A stretch of 64,000 nucleotides of DNA from Pontederia crassipes (Eukaryota > Streptophyta > Magnoliopsida > Commelinales > Pontederiaceae). This document shows positions 24,851 to 36,840 of the stretch, one piece after another; position 1 is the first letter of the stretch, and each line of letters opens with the position of its first letter. The notes below the pieces were generated by a model. It was not told the origin of the DNA. It did not search any database and was given only the letters and a program-made list of their open reading frames with translations. The stretch lies in assembly GCA_030549335.1 (NCBI GenBank), contig JAUKPH010000023.1:868001-932000 (forward strand), written 5' to 3'. The translations under genes and the position numbers were made by a program.

Positions 24851-27471
24851 TGATAGTGAAATTGGGGGGTTGAGTGATAACTTGCTGATTTTTGGGTCAA
24901 AAGTGAGATTTTTCAATTTTTGATCTAACTCCCTAATTCACTCTCTACTGCAAGTATACAGGTCAATTGTAGTCTACCCAAATGTCATATCCACAGTGAT
25001 TTGAAGCCAAAGACTCCCTAAACACAATTTAGACTAGCCCTACTTGAAGTGGCAAAAACATATTTTTAAAGGGATTGGAAAACAGATTTTTAAAAGTAAT
25101 CAAAAGATGACTATTTTTAGATTTTTGGAAAGTTATCAAAACTGAATTGTAAATGCTAAAATAGAGGCTCAAAGGGTTTATCTATCAATGAGGAAGGTCC
25201 TCCTAGGAAATGGGGTTCATCTAATTTAATTATGGATGGAATGAGACAAGTTATCATTTCCTAGTCAATTCTAATTCAACCTTTAATATGGCTGTTTCCA
25301 CAGCTCAATTAGACCAGAACTAAATAATATATTGTCATATGATTGCTAGCTAAGTTGAATTAAAAAAGGATCCCCACTGAAAATCAAGTTATCATTAAGT
25401 TCAATCCAAGTCACTTTGCTAATTTTTTGGCAATTCAATAAAATTCTGAATGATAACTTCTAGATTGCACTTTGAAATGAAAGGAATGCTTTAATCAACT
25501 AAACAAGGATGAAATCAATAAAATATTAATGCTAGTGTTCCTTGGTTTATCTCTAAACTACAAGAGGACTTTGATTCAACCTCTCAGCTGCAATTAAAAA
25601 TGAAGTCCACACTTAACATTAGATAATTGGAACCAATATGCATAGAATCTCAAGTTTGGGAAATCAAAAATTGTCATTGCTCCTTGGCTCATATCTGAAT
25701 CTCAAGGAAGGCCTTAAAACCATCTCTCAATGGTGGATTAAAGTGGGGCTTAACAATGGCAATCAGATTTCAGAAATTTCAGGAAATTAGAAATCAGCAA
25801 CTCATAAAAATCAGAAAAGCTAATGGTAATTACATAATTGAATCATAGGATTGTCAAAGTTTCTTAATTCATTTCTGAACAAGATTGTGATATATAATAA
25901 CCTCTCAATTGTTCAATTAATTCAGTCCCCAATGACAATCAGATTTAGACAACTCAGAAAATCAGAAATTAGAAAGTTCAAAAATCAGGAAAGCAGAAAT
26001 CAAATTTTCAATCAAAATAGAATCCAAAAACTTGGCATGGATTCTTTGCTCATTTCTAAACAAAGATTAGACCAAATGACAACTTCTCGTTGTAAATACA
26101 AGTAGGGTCTTCCAATGACAAGAACAAATTCAGATTAATACAGATTTCAGAATTAATTCAGAACTTGATTCAAATGAGGAAAGAAGTTTTGTCCCTAATC
26201 CATCCATAACATATATTAGACTATTACCCTATCCTAAGAGGCATGGGATTTAGTTCCTCATATTTACAAAATCAGATACAAGATAGAGTGAAAAACTCAG
26301 ATAAATCATCCTGGATAAGCTCTTGTCAACAGGATTTCCAGCATCACTTCAGTCTCCTTCTTTGCTCCAAACCCTTGCTGCCTTCTCCTCCAATCTTGCA
26401 ATGGCCGACCTCCCTCTCCTTCCAGCATTTCTTCAGCTTATATATGATCTTTAATCACCCTTAGATCAGCATCTAAATGTCCCATAATCTCTGATTGTGC
26501 CAAGTGTCCAGTCCTGACATTCCAGCTGCAGAAATCAGCAACTTTTTGGAGTGGTCCCCCCATCTTTTTCCACCTTTATACACTTTGTTTTCCTGTTAAA
26601 AGAGGTAGAACACCAAGCATCAAAATCCTCAAATAGGAAATAAACAAATAAGGATAAGGAAAGCCACCAGGGTCAGCTCAAACATCAAATAAAATCTGGT
26701 GTTATGAAGATGTGAAATCAGTAATTAAAATGATAAGTTTGAGAATCCGGAATGATAACTTTGCATAAATCTTGGAAAATGATCAAATATGGATGGTTCA
26801 GAGCATTGAAGGCATAAAAGGGAGTAGGATGACAAGTGAATGAGGTCAGAAATCAAATATGGATAAGATTTCATAGGAATGATAACTTGGGTGCTAAAAT
26901 GATAACTTAATTGCCTTAAAAATGATAACTTGTCATAACTTTGGTTGTGGTTATCCAAATATGATCAAATTTGAACAGCAATGAGTTAGGACAATAATAT
27001 AATGATTGCCTAAGGCCTTTGTGCAGAATTGATAGTTTTGCATGTCAAAATGACAGTTTTGTCCTTTAACGATAAATTGGCTTTGAAAAAATGATAACTT
27101 GTTCAAATGGATTTAAAATTTTGCACAAGTTGAAATATGATCATCCAAATATGATTTATTCATAATAGTAATGGATTTAGGGCAAGAAAATCATTAAAAA
27201 TTAGCTCACTCAAAATATGATAACTTGGCCTATCGGAGTGATAACTTGTCCTAAAAATGATAACCTAGCATAGAATTGAAATATTTATGGATTTTGGCAA
27301 TTCAGAGCCTCTATGAATATGAAATCAAGTATAAAATGAGAAAGATCAACTAGTTATCACAATCCATGCATTCCAAGCATAATTGGCCAAAAGTTAGGCA
27401 ATTTAGGGGCTCGATATGGGTGAAATGCATCTAAAATGAGATAAAAACCTATTGTGATCAGCTAGTGATCA
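24851..27471 (-). repeat. Element 4, 5' LTR (right copy)
   Basis: It aligns end to end with 18885-21504. The minus-strand TATATAAG box falls at the equivalent place near 26440. The U3 motif cluster is at about 26730-27270. Confidence 0.92.
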
Positions 27472-28559
27472 TGGGCCTCGGGCTTCGAAAGATGGTTAAC
27501 TCTTTCCTTTTCCGACTTCCTTTGCCATCTTTCATCCGTCCTTTTGTGAACATCAAATACTTAAACTTTCAAAAAACTATAATTTTCATAAAAATAATGT
27601 AAAAGTATACATACCACTTCCTACAGAGGGACTCCCAAATCGAGCGCCTAATATGTCTTGGGCATCTTTGTATGTCCTGCTCCAAAGTGAGGCCGGCGGA
27701 CATGACAACCTTGTGAAACTTATATAATCGATTTCGGAGGCGTTTCGCAGCGACCTCCTCAAAAGCTCTACGGATCATCCCTAAACTAAGATCCGAATGA
27801 AACTGATTTGCCTCCTACAAATAGAACATTAAAACTTAGTAATTTTAAAATAAATATAAATCAAATTATGTAACCCAAATAGAAGATCATACCGTAAAGG
27901 CTCAAAACATGTCATCTCACACTTGAATTGGGACATCTTTTTAGGATCCTGCCCCTTCCGGCAAGTGGGAAAGGACGAGAGCACTGACATCCCGTACGGT
28001 ACTAGCGGGTATGAAAGTGGTCCTGCCAATTATAAAGAAGAATTAATTTTCAATGATAACCAAAACTTTAACAAGTAATCTATACAAAATATTTAACTTA
28101 TGGTCGAGCAATATTATTCACAGTGACCACCCCATTGTCGTGTAACCCCTCTTCATCACTCGAAGAGGAATCATCATCTGGTACAGCTGGGGTAGGCTGT
28201 GAAGGTCTGACATCAACTACGGGCCCTAATACATAATAAATCATTAGTGTCATACCAAATTAAAATTGTGATAATTGATAGATATACAGTAATGTTCTCA
28301 CCTCGATTGATGTGTACCGCATGATCAGTAGCAGTCCGCTCATCTGAATGAATTGAGTCAGGTGCTTGTGCTATCGGCGGCGTAGCAACTGACATTATTA
28401 AAAAATAATTATGTTCACTTACAAACCCAATTTATTTATAACTACTGGCCTTTAGTTCGAATGAGACTTCACTAAGCTTGTTTACTTGCTCTAGCAATTC
28501 TTTTTCTATCAAATGAGTTGGACACAAAGTGTTCTCGGATGTATTCTTTTAAATGAGTT

Positions 28560-30013
28560 TCAATCACGACGCATCGAATTCTCCAATGGCAGAAACATCC
28601 TATGACAATCAAACCAGCAAACTTTCCTACAATTTTTCAAATAAAAGGATTTCGTATTCTTTCCACATATGGGACAAGCAAGTTTTCCTTTTGTACTCCA
28701 ACCACTCAACATTCCATATGCCGGAAAATCACTTATGGTCCACATTAATGCGGCTCTCATAATGAAAATTTGCTTTTTAGATTTGTCATAGGTAACCACG
28801 CCATCCTCCCACAACATCTTGAGTTCGTCAATCAAGGGTCTTAAGTAAACATCTAAACTTTTACCAGGAGATCGAGGACCCGGGATCATACAGGTAAGCA
28901 AAATATTCTCTCGTCTCATACACATGCTTGGAGGCAAATTATACGGTGTCATAAAAATAGGCCAACATGAATAAGCATTACTCGATGAGCTAAATGGGTT
29001 GAAGCCATCGGTGCAAAGTCCTAATCTAACATTGTGTGATTCTGTAGAAAAATCCGGATGAAGTGCATCAAATCGTCTCCATGCCTCCGCATCCGAAGGA
29101 TGTGTAATTGAATTTTGATCTTCACGTGCCCCTTCTCTGGCCACCTCATAAATGATGCAGTTTTTTCAAAAAGAAATAGTCGTTGTAATCTTGGAACAAT
29201 CGGAAAGTATCTAAATATTGCATTTGCCACATTTTTTTTCGAACTATGAGAATTCTTTTTCGGCTTGAATCTGGGCTCGCCACAAATAGAACAACCCATA
29301 AGTGAGTTGTTTGCCTTGTAGTACAACATGCAATGATTGCGGCATGCATCAATCTTCTGATATTCCAACCCTAAATCTCTCATCAATCGTTTGCACTTGT
29401 AAAAATGTCCCGGTAATTTCTCGGAAACTGGAAGCATACTCTTAATAATGGCAAGCATCCGGTCAAAACAACTTTCGCTCATATTAAATTCTAATTTTAA
29501 GTTCATTAGTTGTGCCACTGCAGAAAGTGTAGTTTGCTTCACGCATCCATCCCATAAAGGTTCATCTACCTCTTCGAGAATATTATAAAACTTAGAAGCC
29601 GAAGGATTCGGGTCTTCTTCAATCGATGTTTCGCCAACATTTTCTCCTAACATTGCATCTCGTATCATGTCCTTGTACGAATTGCTCGAGTTGCCCACAA
29701 CGGTATCTACATTACTTTTTTCTTTAGCCCATCTTTCTTCGCCATGAAAGAACCAATTAGTGTATGTAAGTAAGAAACCGTTGTAATATAAATCCTTCTG
29801 TACATCATATCTTACTTTCCACTGATAACATTTGCACTTCCGGCATGGACATATGATTTCGCCATATGAAGAAGCAACACCTTCATTTTGATATGTCACA
29901 TTAATGAATTCATCAACACCATCCTTATATTCTTCAGTTATGACACCATGTTTATCCTTCCAACGACGAATCCAACTACGATCTGGCTTTATCATTTCTG
30001 TAACGGAGAACAT
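28560..30013 (-). pseudogene. TNPD-like CACTA transposase gene (Transpos_assoc + Transposase_21), decayed
   Basis: The first frame (29021-30013, 330 codons) starts with a transposase-associated domain at about residues 9-93 (DRSWIRRW, DGVDEFI, ICPCRKC, GFLLTYTNWFFHGEE). It continues into the family's CxxC stretch (GCSICGEPRFKPKK) and RYFPIVPRLQRLF. The second frame (28560-29144) carries the Transposase_21 core: VRLGLCTDGFNPF, LWEDGVVTYD, FPAYGMLSGWSTKGKLACPI and DCHRMFLP. The usual family pattern requires the two to be read through, so a frameshift near 29130-29150 is likely. Reading is lost after 28560, and the C-terminal part normal for TNPD is missing. TNPD acts in the nucleus in cutting transposon ends; this copy looks inactive. 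Confidence 0.87.
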
Positions 30014-30149
30014 TAAGCCAAGTAATCAAATTCGTGTACTTGAAACGTGTGATTTTGAACTTACGAATTAGGTCCAAAATCACATGTTTCAAGTACTTCA
30101 TCATCGAATCATAATCTCATTTTATCACCAAGAATGTGGAAGTATGAAT

Positions 30150-30540
30150 TAGTTCATAAGTTAACTTAACAATTAACATAAGTTAACTTAACTTAAGTAA
30201 TACTTAACTTAATTCATAACATGAATAAGTAATACTTAACTTAATTTCTAAGAGATGATACTTAATAAGTAATACTAGCTTGATCCAAAGAGATGATAAT
30301 TAACTTAAGTATTAATTAACTTAATTCATAACATGAATAAGTAATACTTAACTTAATTCCTAAGAGATGATACTTAATATTATACTTAATAAGTAATACT
30401 AGCTTGATCCAAAGAGATGATAATTAACTTAAGTACTACTTAACTTAATTCATAGCATGAATAAGTAATACTTAAATTAACATGAATAATTAACTTAATT
30501 TAACTTCATGCATTAATAATTAACTTAATTTACATGGTGA
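30150..30540. repeat. AT-rich tandem repeats upstream of the TNPD-like gene
   Basis: Units of roughly 110-130 bp containing TAAGAGATGATACTTAAT, CTAGCTTGATCCAAAGAGA and TAACTTAATTCATAACATG recur two to three times with small indels. They lie between the GC-rich block and the first transposase frame and are probably untranslated leader or intron. Confidence 0.7.
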
Positions 30541-30544
30541 CGGG

Positions 30545-31045
30545 CTAGTACCTTCTTAACCGGAGGACGGCGAAGGGCGGCCGAGACAGCGGTGGAGGCG
30601 GAGGGCAGTGGCGGCGGAGGCAGCGGTGGAGGGAGGACGTGGCGGAGGGCGGACGAGGCGGCGGTGGACGCGAAGGGCAGCGGTGGAAGCGGAGGGCGGC
30701 GGAGGCACTCTGCGGCGGCAGTGGAGGGCAGTGGAGGCGGAGGAAGGAGGATGAAGAGGCGAAGGGCGGCGGCGGCGGTGGAGGGCGGACGAGGCGGAGG
30801 GAGGAGAAGGACGAGGCGAAGGGCGGCAGTCGAATGCGGACGGTGGCGGAGGTGAAAGGCGGCGATGGCGGTGGAGGGCGAGCGTCGGGGAGGGAGGAGG
30901 AGGAGGCGAAGGGCGGCGGAGGCGGTGGAGGGCGTCGGACGTCGGGCGAAGGCCGGAGGCAGCAGTGGAGGGCGTCGGAGGTCGAGCATCGGGCGACGAG
31001 CGTCGGAGATCGGGCGTCGGGGCGCGTCGGGCGGGCAGGATGAAA
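30545..31045. promoter_or_regulatory. GC-rich GGCGGA-type block between CACTA 5' end and TNPD-like gene
   Basis: About 500 bp of very GC-rich, purine/pyrimidine-skewed sequence (degenerate GGCGGAGG, GTGGAGGGCG units) stands out in an AT-rich window. All six frames stay open over long distances because of composition; the proline/arginine-rich readings are not evidence of a protein. By position (after the subterminal repeats, before the first transposase frame) it resembles the GC-rich downstream control region in the untranslated first exon of maize Spm. That equivalence is an inference. Confidence 0.6.
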
Positions 31046-31089
31046 CGATGGTAAACAGTAAAAGTGAAAACGAAGAAGTGGGGTTAGGG

Positions 31090-33074
31090 ATTTAAGTAAT
31101 TTTTTAGCGTCACAAAGAAATGAGACGCTACGTAGACGCCATGTAGGCACCGACACTGTCAAAATTCGGCGCTATAGAGAAGCTAATGTGTCGCTAAGAT
31201 AACGTAGTGACTCCATAGCGTCGTCGGGGCGTCTCAATGGTGTAGCGTCTCATCATCGTGACGCCATTGAGACGCTCATTAAAAGTTTTTTTCAAATTTT
31301 TTTAGTATGTATGAAATTTTATTTATCAATGTAACGTCTCATCGCATTGTGCCCCATTCCAATTATTTTATTTTCTTCCGATAATCTATCATGTATGTAT
31401 ACAAAATTATAAATATGTATGTATATGTGTATATAACACAATTGTGTGTGTGTATATATACATATATAATATATGCGTATGTATATATATGTCTACGTGT
31501 GAGAGATTAAGTTACAACAATGTGTTTCGTCTATATGTATTATAAATATATATGTGTATGTATATGTCTATACATGTGCGAGTCATATATATATATATAG
31601 ATAACGTGTATATGTATACGTATTCGAAGTGAATATATATATGTGTATTTGTTTATATGTGTCAGATTAGGTTATAATAATATGTATATATGCACTTATT
31701 ATATATAAGTACCAGCATATACGCGTATTTATATGTCTATATGTGCCCGATTGAGCGAGGGGTAAAAAGTCGACTTAGGAGGCGCAATACAGACGCCATT
31801 GCGTCGCTAGTTCATTTAGCGACACCGTAGCACCGAACTAGCGTCTAAAATCACATGATGTCTCGAACATGCGATGCTAGAGAGACGGCCATAGTGTCAC
31901 TATAGCGTCAATAAAATCTGGGCTCTCGTTAAATGCTAGGTAGATGCTATTGAGTGTCTACTGTGACGCTAAAATATGACTCACTTAATCAACCATCGTA
32001 ATCTCATGATTAAGTATATAATAATAATATATGCATAATTAAGATATTATATATATTATATGTATAGATAACATAAATAATATAGGTAACAAATTATATA
32101 TTTAGGAACACTCTTATCATGTAAAAATACATATATATATATAATCATGTAATTAATACATATATATGTTGATATTATGCTATTGATAATATGTTGATAA
32201 TCATGTAATTAATATTAATATAATATTTAATGAATTTATTGATTGACATATAGTATATATAATATAGTGTTTAAATATATACAGTAGCGTCTCACTAGCG
32301 TCTCCTTTGTTTGAAATGTCATATAGCGTCGCTTTAGAGTCTTCAAACATGAGACGCTAGTGTCGTGTCTAAAGTGGTCGACGCCAGAATGGCGCTAGGT
32401 GCTGCCGCGCATTTGCAGTTCGTGGCGCGAAATAATACAGTCTACGTAGCATCTCGATTGCGCTAGAGAGTTAACGTCAACCCGCTGAATAGCTAAGAAG
32501 ACGCATAATTAAGATATTATATATATTATATGTATAGATAACATAAATAATATAGGTAACAAATTATATATTTAGGAACACTCTTATCATGTAAAAATAC
32601 ATATATATATATATATAATCGTGTAATTAATACATATATATATTGATAATATATTGATAATCGTGTAATTAATACTAATATAATATTTAATGAATTTATT
32701 GATTGACACAGTATATATAATATAGTGTTTAAATATATACAGTAGCGTCTCATTAGCATCTCCTTTGTTTGAGACGCCATATAGCGTCGCTTTAGAGTCT
32801 TCAGACATGAGACACTAGTGTCGCATCTAAAGTGATCGACGCCAGAACGGCACTAGGTGCTGTCACGAATTTGCGGTTCGTGACGTAAATAATAGCGTCT
32901 ACGTAGCGTCTCAATTGCGCTAGAGTTAACGTCAACCCGCTGAGTAGCTATGAAGACGCGAATGAGACGCTATCGAGAGGCAAGTAGCGTCTGATACACG
33001 TGATGCACAGTAGACGCAATGGAGGTGCTAGTGGCGTCTATATAGCGTCACTATTTTTGGAGGCGCTACTTTGC
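31090..33074. repeat. CACTA right subterminal repeat region
   Basis: Dozens of GAGACGC/GCGTCTC, AGCGTC and GCGCTA words appear in three blocks (about 31100-31290, 31760-31990, 32280-33074). They are separated by TA/TG-rich spacers (31390-31740 and the AT-rich parts of the duplication at 32034-32959). This is the 5' end of the transposon relative to its genes, so the promoter of the TNPD-like gene should lie here. I cannot pick one TATA box among the AT-rich stretches. Confidence 0.8.
32034..32959. repeat. Tandem ~470-bp duplication in the CACTA right subterminal region
   Basis: 32034-32503 and 32504-32959 are direct repeats. Each starts CATAATTAAGATATTATATA, passes through AT-rich sequence, then TAGCGTCGCTTTAGAGTCTT, and ends ..GAAGACGC. 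They differ by scattered substitutions and a few short indels. The duplication doubles the number of subterminal words at this end. Confidence 0.9.
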
Positions 33075-33102
33075 GTCGCTAAGCGCCCATTTTCTTGTAG
33101 TG
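33075..33102. repeat. CACTA right terminal inverted repeat
   Basis: GTCGCTAAGCGCCCATTTTC then TTGTAGTG is the inverted counterpart of the left end. It is followed by the ATA target duplication. Confidence 0.93.
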
Positions 33103-36100
33103 ATAGTGGCAAATCAAGACTATAGTGGTCCCTCTATCGCTATAGTTCGAAACATCATGCTATTGCCTCAAACCTCCTCGATACGGTCTCAAATGTCACG
33201 CTATGATGTGGCACGTCACACTACAACCATAGTGTAGGAAATTTGCTAACTACAATGTAGCGTATCACAATCACAATTGAGTTTTACAATCTGTAATAGC
33301 CCTAATTACAAACAAGACTATCTTGATTCTATGACGAAATTCAAAAAAAAAATGCTATTCGTTCTACCTAATTAACATGCAATTTAGACACAATATAGTT
33401 GAATTAGCATACTCTACATAACAAAGCAATCCAGTGACCAACCCATATAGTAGACATTCCAAGTTGTAATGAGATAGTAACCAAATGTCATAATGAATCA
33501 CTCAGGGGAATAAGTCACATAGCAAACTAATTTCAGTTATATAAGAACATGGTTGTTCCTAAAATATCAATCTAATAAATGAAATAAAGGTTTAAACCAA
33601 GTTTAGATCATTGTGTTTATTGGATTCTTTGGGCTAAAATTGCTGAAAGTTTTCCCATTTTTCAATTGGGTATTACATAGTTTGAGTAGAATACAATAGG
33701 CAACGCCAAGCCACCCTAGATTTTTAGTGATCCCACCCAGTATGACCCACACTAGGCCAAATGTCTTCTAACCCAAAGATTGATTTCCTCATCATCACAT
33801 TGAAATTAGGGCATAGCTGAATAACCCACCCTTTGGTAACTTGGCCTAGGATTTGTACATGACCTGAGTCCAATCATCAATATAAAAATGTAGTCATATG
33901 ATTTGGTGATTATCGATTATTTTATCCTTGTTATTATTGATCATTATAATTGAAATTGAATGATCATTAAATAGGTTAATTAGATGCAAGTAAAAAATTG
34001 AGTACTGCTAGTGATTGCAAATGGAGTTAATAAACCAAGAATGTAAGTCCAATAATAATAGGGGTAGGTAGAATAGTTAAGGCAATGCCTATGACACTAT
34101 TCCTATTGTGCTATTCCACATGTGCAATAAAAAGGGTTCCACCAAAATGTTGCAAGCTTTTTACAAAAGAGACACTGACATGGGCTTGATGACCACTAAT
34201 ATGAAAGTATCATTAGATATCCTAACTTAAGTGTAAAGTTCTTTCTAAGAAAACAAAGATTAAGATGGATGGAGTTAAAATACTATTATCAATCAGCATA
34301 TTTTATTAAAATACATAGTTCAACATATTGAATGATAATGAGAGTGAAAGTGGTATCATATTGTTTATTATTGATCCAAATCATCGTGTTGTCAAAGCAA
34401 AATAAAATATTGAATTAGTTATCACATTAGTTACGTTGAAATTGATTATCACCCATTGTTATCATTGATCATTAAAATAGACATATTGTGTATGATAATC
34501 TTATATTGATGTTATCATCTTGATCTTGTATCAATTATCGTTCATTGTACAATTTTATTTAATTATGAATTTCGTGCTCAATATTATTGCTTTCCATAGT
34601 AATTGAAAAGTTAATGGGAAATAGTGTTCTATATATTTGGATCCTACAGGTGATTGATTTTATTATATATGAACAGTGGGAATTACACATGTGCCTAAAT
34701 AATTAAATGTCTTTTATTTTTCATAATAGAATAGTTTAGTTATGTTTGAAGAATGATGTAATATATTTTCACATTTATATAGGTTTAATTTTTTTTATTT
34801 ATAATTATTATCATTATCAAAGTAAAAATAGCAATGTGTAGATAAAGATTTTTCATAAGTGCCTAATTGCTATGTATCAAGATAAAAATGTTTGGGTGCA
34901 TTACATACCACATGATTTAAAGTTCGCAATTTTTTGCCATTAAATATTTCCAATTGAATTGAAAAAAAAAGATTAAGACTTTTCCAATGAATACAATGGT
35001 AGTCTTTGATCGAGATCATGATCATTTAATTAATTTGATTATTATTATCAAACTTATTAATCCAAATATCATCAATTAATTAGTGTAATAACAATGCATC
35101 AAGCAAACTCCATTGAAATAAAAATATTGATCCATGAGAGTTTCTATTATCAGTGTTAATAATTATAATTTTTTGATATGCTATTTTATTTGGCACAAGG
35201 GTCTCCAACCCCACCTCCCAAAAAAGTTGTCATATAAAATGTGACTATTAGAGTAAATTGCACACTCCACTTTGTTCATGTTGATTCATATTACTTTATT
35301 AGGAGAAAAGATAAGCTTTCATAGTTTAATTCTATAATCACAATAAAAATATCATTTAATTCATTAATCAAGATGTACAAGTAATGTTGGAACTAGATTA
35401 ATCATACAATAAAATACAACACACCAACCTACTGTTTATATAAGAACTATATTTCTCGAGGATTACATAACAACATATACTTCTAGACTTCAAATATCAA
35501 AATAATCATAAAAACTTAGAGATGATGCAATGAGAGTTCGACCCTCTCTTTCCATGCTCCTTTACATCTAAAGTATTTTTTATGTGTTACAATTTTTGGC
35601 AGTATATTTGATTAACTATTGACACTAATATAATGAATTATGACAATCAATGCCTTCTAGGAATGTTAAAGTTAATTAGGGAAGTTCTTTTATAATGTAA
35701 TGAATGGTTTACAATGTTAATTAGAGTAGTTCATAAGTGCCGACATAAGCCATTTCGAATGGTAATACAAAAAAATAAAAAACCTTATGGGGGCATTTTA
35801 ATACACATAATATTTTCAGTGTTGATAATTTAAGTTTGAAATTATTTGAACTTACCACATTATCTTATTTAGATTATTTTACTTTGTAAACTATCTGTGT
35901 TCAATATCAATATAGAGTACCTATGAAATATCAATCCACATTGCATATGAGGATGTCCATGATGATTGTCACTCAAGTGGCAATTTAATTTCATATTCTT
36001 TCCATATCTATGAATTTCAATCTAACACAAGTCAAATATTAAATAATATAAAAATTATATATGATGATAATAACAACATGTAAAAGACATTATTATTGTC

Positions 36101-36840
36101 ATTGTAATAATCATTAGTAACAATATTATTTTAGTTATAACATTGTAATTATTCATACAAACATTTTGTTATTAGTAATTACAATAATTGATTTTAATAT
36201 TACACACATTAATAATATTTTCATTTAAAATATATTATATATTTATAAATATATTTGTTTCATTTATCAATGTTATGATTTTTTTGTTCAAGTTTTTAGA
36301 GCAATTATGTAAACTTTTTTTTAACTTGACATTATTGTCTTAGTAAAAATGTTACGACTGTATGCTTATAATTATGATTTTATAATACAAACCTCATAAG
36401 TTTAGTGTTGTTTGACGTATCGAAAAATTTTAATTTGCAATGGATTGATTTAGTACTGAACTTTAACTTAATACTTGATTATGTTCCCATAAGATTTTTC
36501 TTGAGATATCTATGAAAAAAGGTAGATGTAAGACATTGAAGGTGTGGCAAGTTTTTAAACTCAAATTATAAAATTTTTACATAAATATTTCACTATGATC
36601 TCATCTTATTTTGATCAAGTCACGAAAACAAAAAATGTAGATATTTCTCTTAGTTTTTAATAAAGTAAAAAAAATATGTTATCCTAATAGTTATGTGAAA
36701 AATATGTATAAAATAGTGCAGGTCTATCAAACTTTCAATGAGAGACTCTAACATCTACAAAAAGACTCCAACTTTCAAAATATGTTGACATGTACATAAT
36801 GGCTAGTTTTTAAGTGAAATAGTTATATTAAAAGCTGAGA
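33103..36840. other. AT-rich gene-free stretch
   Basis: About 3.7 kb of AT-rich sequence in which I recognise no gene, terminal repeats or RNA. Open frames are short and unsupported. The segment at about 33660-33900 is less AT-rich and could be an old element fragment, but I cannot assign it. Confidence 0.5.

Larger units (their letters stand above)
18885..27471 (-). mobile_element. Element 4: Athila-like Ty3/Gypsy element, same family as element 3 (fossil)
   Basis: Two LTRs of about 2.62 kb flank a 3.3-kb interior, with a perfect target duplication TGGGC (18880-18884 and 27472-27476). On the minus strand the order is 5' LTR (24851-27471), tRNA-Asp-type primer site (24827-24844), gag-like remnants, a non-coding 3' region with two hairpin/purine-tract modules, and 3' LTR (18885-21504). 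No protease, RT, RNase H or integrase region is recognised, so it is non-autonomous or broken. The LTRs differ by roughly 2% by eye, suggesting somewhat under one million years at an assumed 1.3e-8 per site per year. The interior and LTR ends align with element 3. Confidence 0.92.
18088..28395 (-). pseudogene. Second CACTA gene (Ptta/En/Spm, TNPA-like), split by element 4
   Basis: Exon-like pieces on the minus strand are about 28302-28395 (MSVATPPIAQAPDS, donor GTGAG), 28100-28225 (DDDSSSSDEEG), 27895-28026 (GPLSYPLVPYGMSVL), 27608-27816 (RRAFEEVAAKRLRNRLYKFH) and 27472-27555. After element 4 they continue at 18840-18884 (HTGGS), 18653-18757 (GGPVDFRVVYEAMHKSRK), about 18540-18583 and 18088-18423 (DPSVWEEVADTTRGG and a glutamine-rich tail). 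The order and motifs fit the plant En/Spm Ptta family, whose products bind subterminal repeats. Decay is clear: the glutamine-rich tail has two TAG codons where neighbouring repeats read CAG, a stop follows HTGGSM, and element 4 interrupts the exon. Exon borders are by eye. Confidence 0.75.
17428..33102 (-). mobile_element. CACTA (En/Spm-type) DNA transposon with nested element 4
   Basis: The ends read CACTACAAGAAAAT at 17428 and its inverted copy ATTTTCTTGTAGTG finishing at 33102. The terminal inverted repeats run about 28 bp with three mismatches, and the 3-bp target duplication ATA (17425-17427, 33103-33105) is what CACTA elements make. Inside, on the minus strand, lie a decayed TNPD-like gene (28560-30013) and a decayed second gene of the Ptta/En/Spm type (18088-28395). 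Both subterminal regions hold many GAGACGC/GCGTCTC words. The total is 15.7 kb, of which 8.6 kb is element 4. Both transposase genes are damaged, so this copy is probably not autonomous. Confidence 0.92.

Noticed and set aside
30525-31162. Long proline/arginine-rich or glycine-rich open frames on both strands
   Set aside because: They arise from the GC-rich GGCGGA-type composition, with all frames open at once. No initiation context or domain supports a protein.
33660-33900. Possible old transposon coding fragment on the minus strand
   Set aside because: Frames are broken and no motif is clear enough to name a family.
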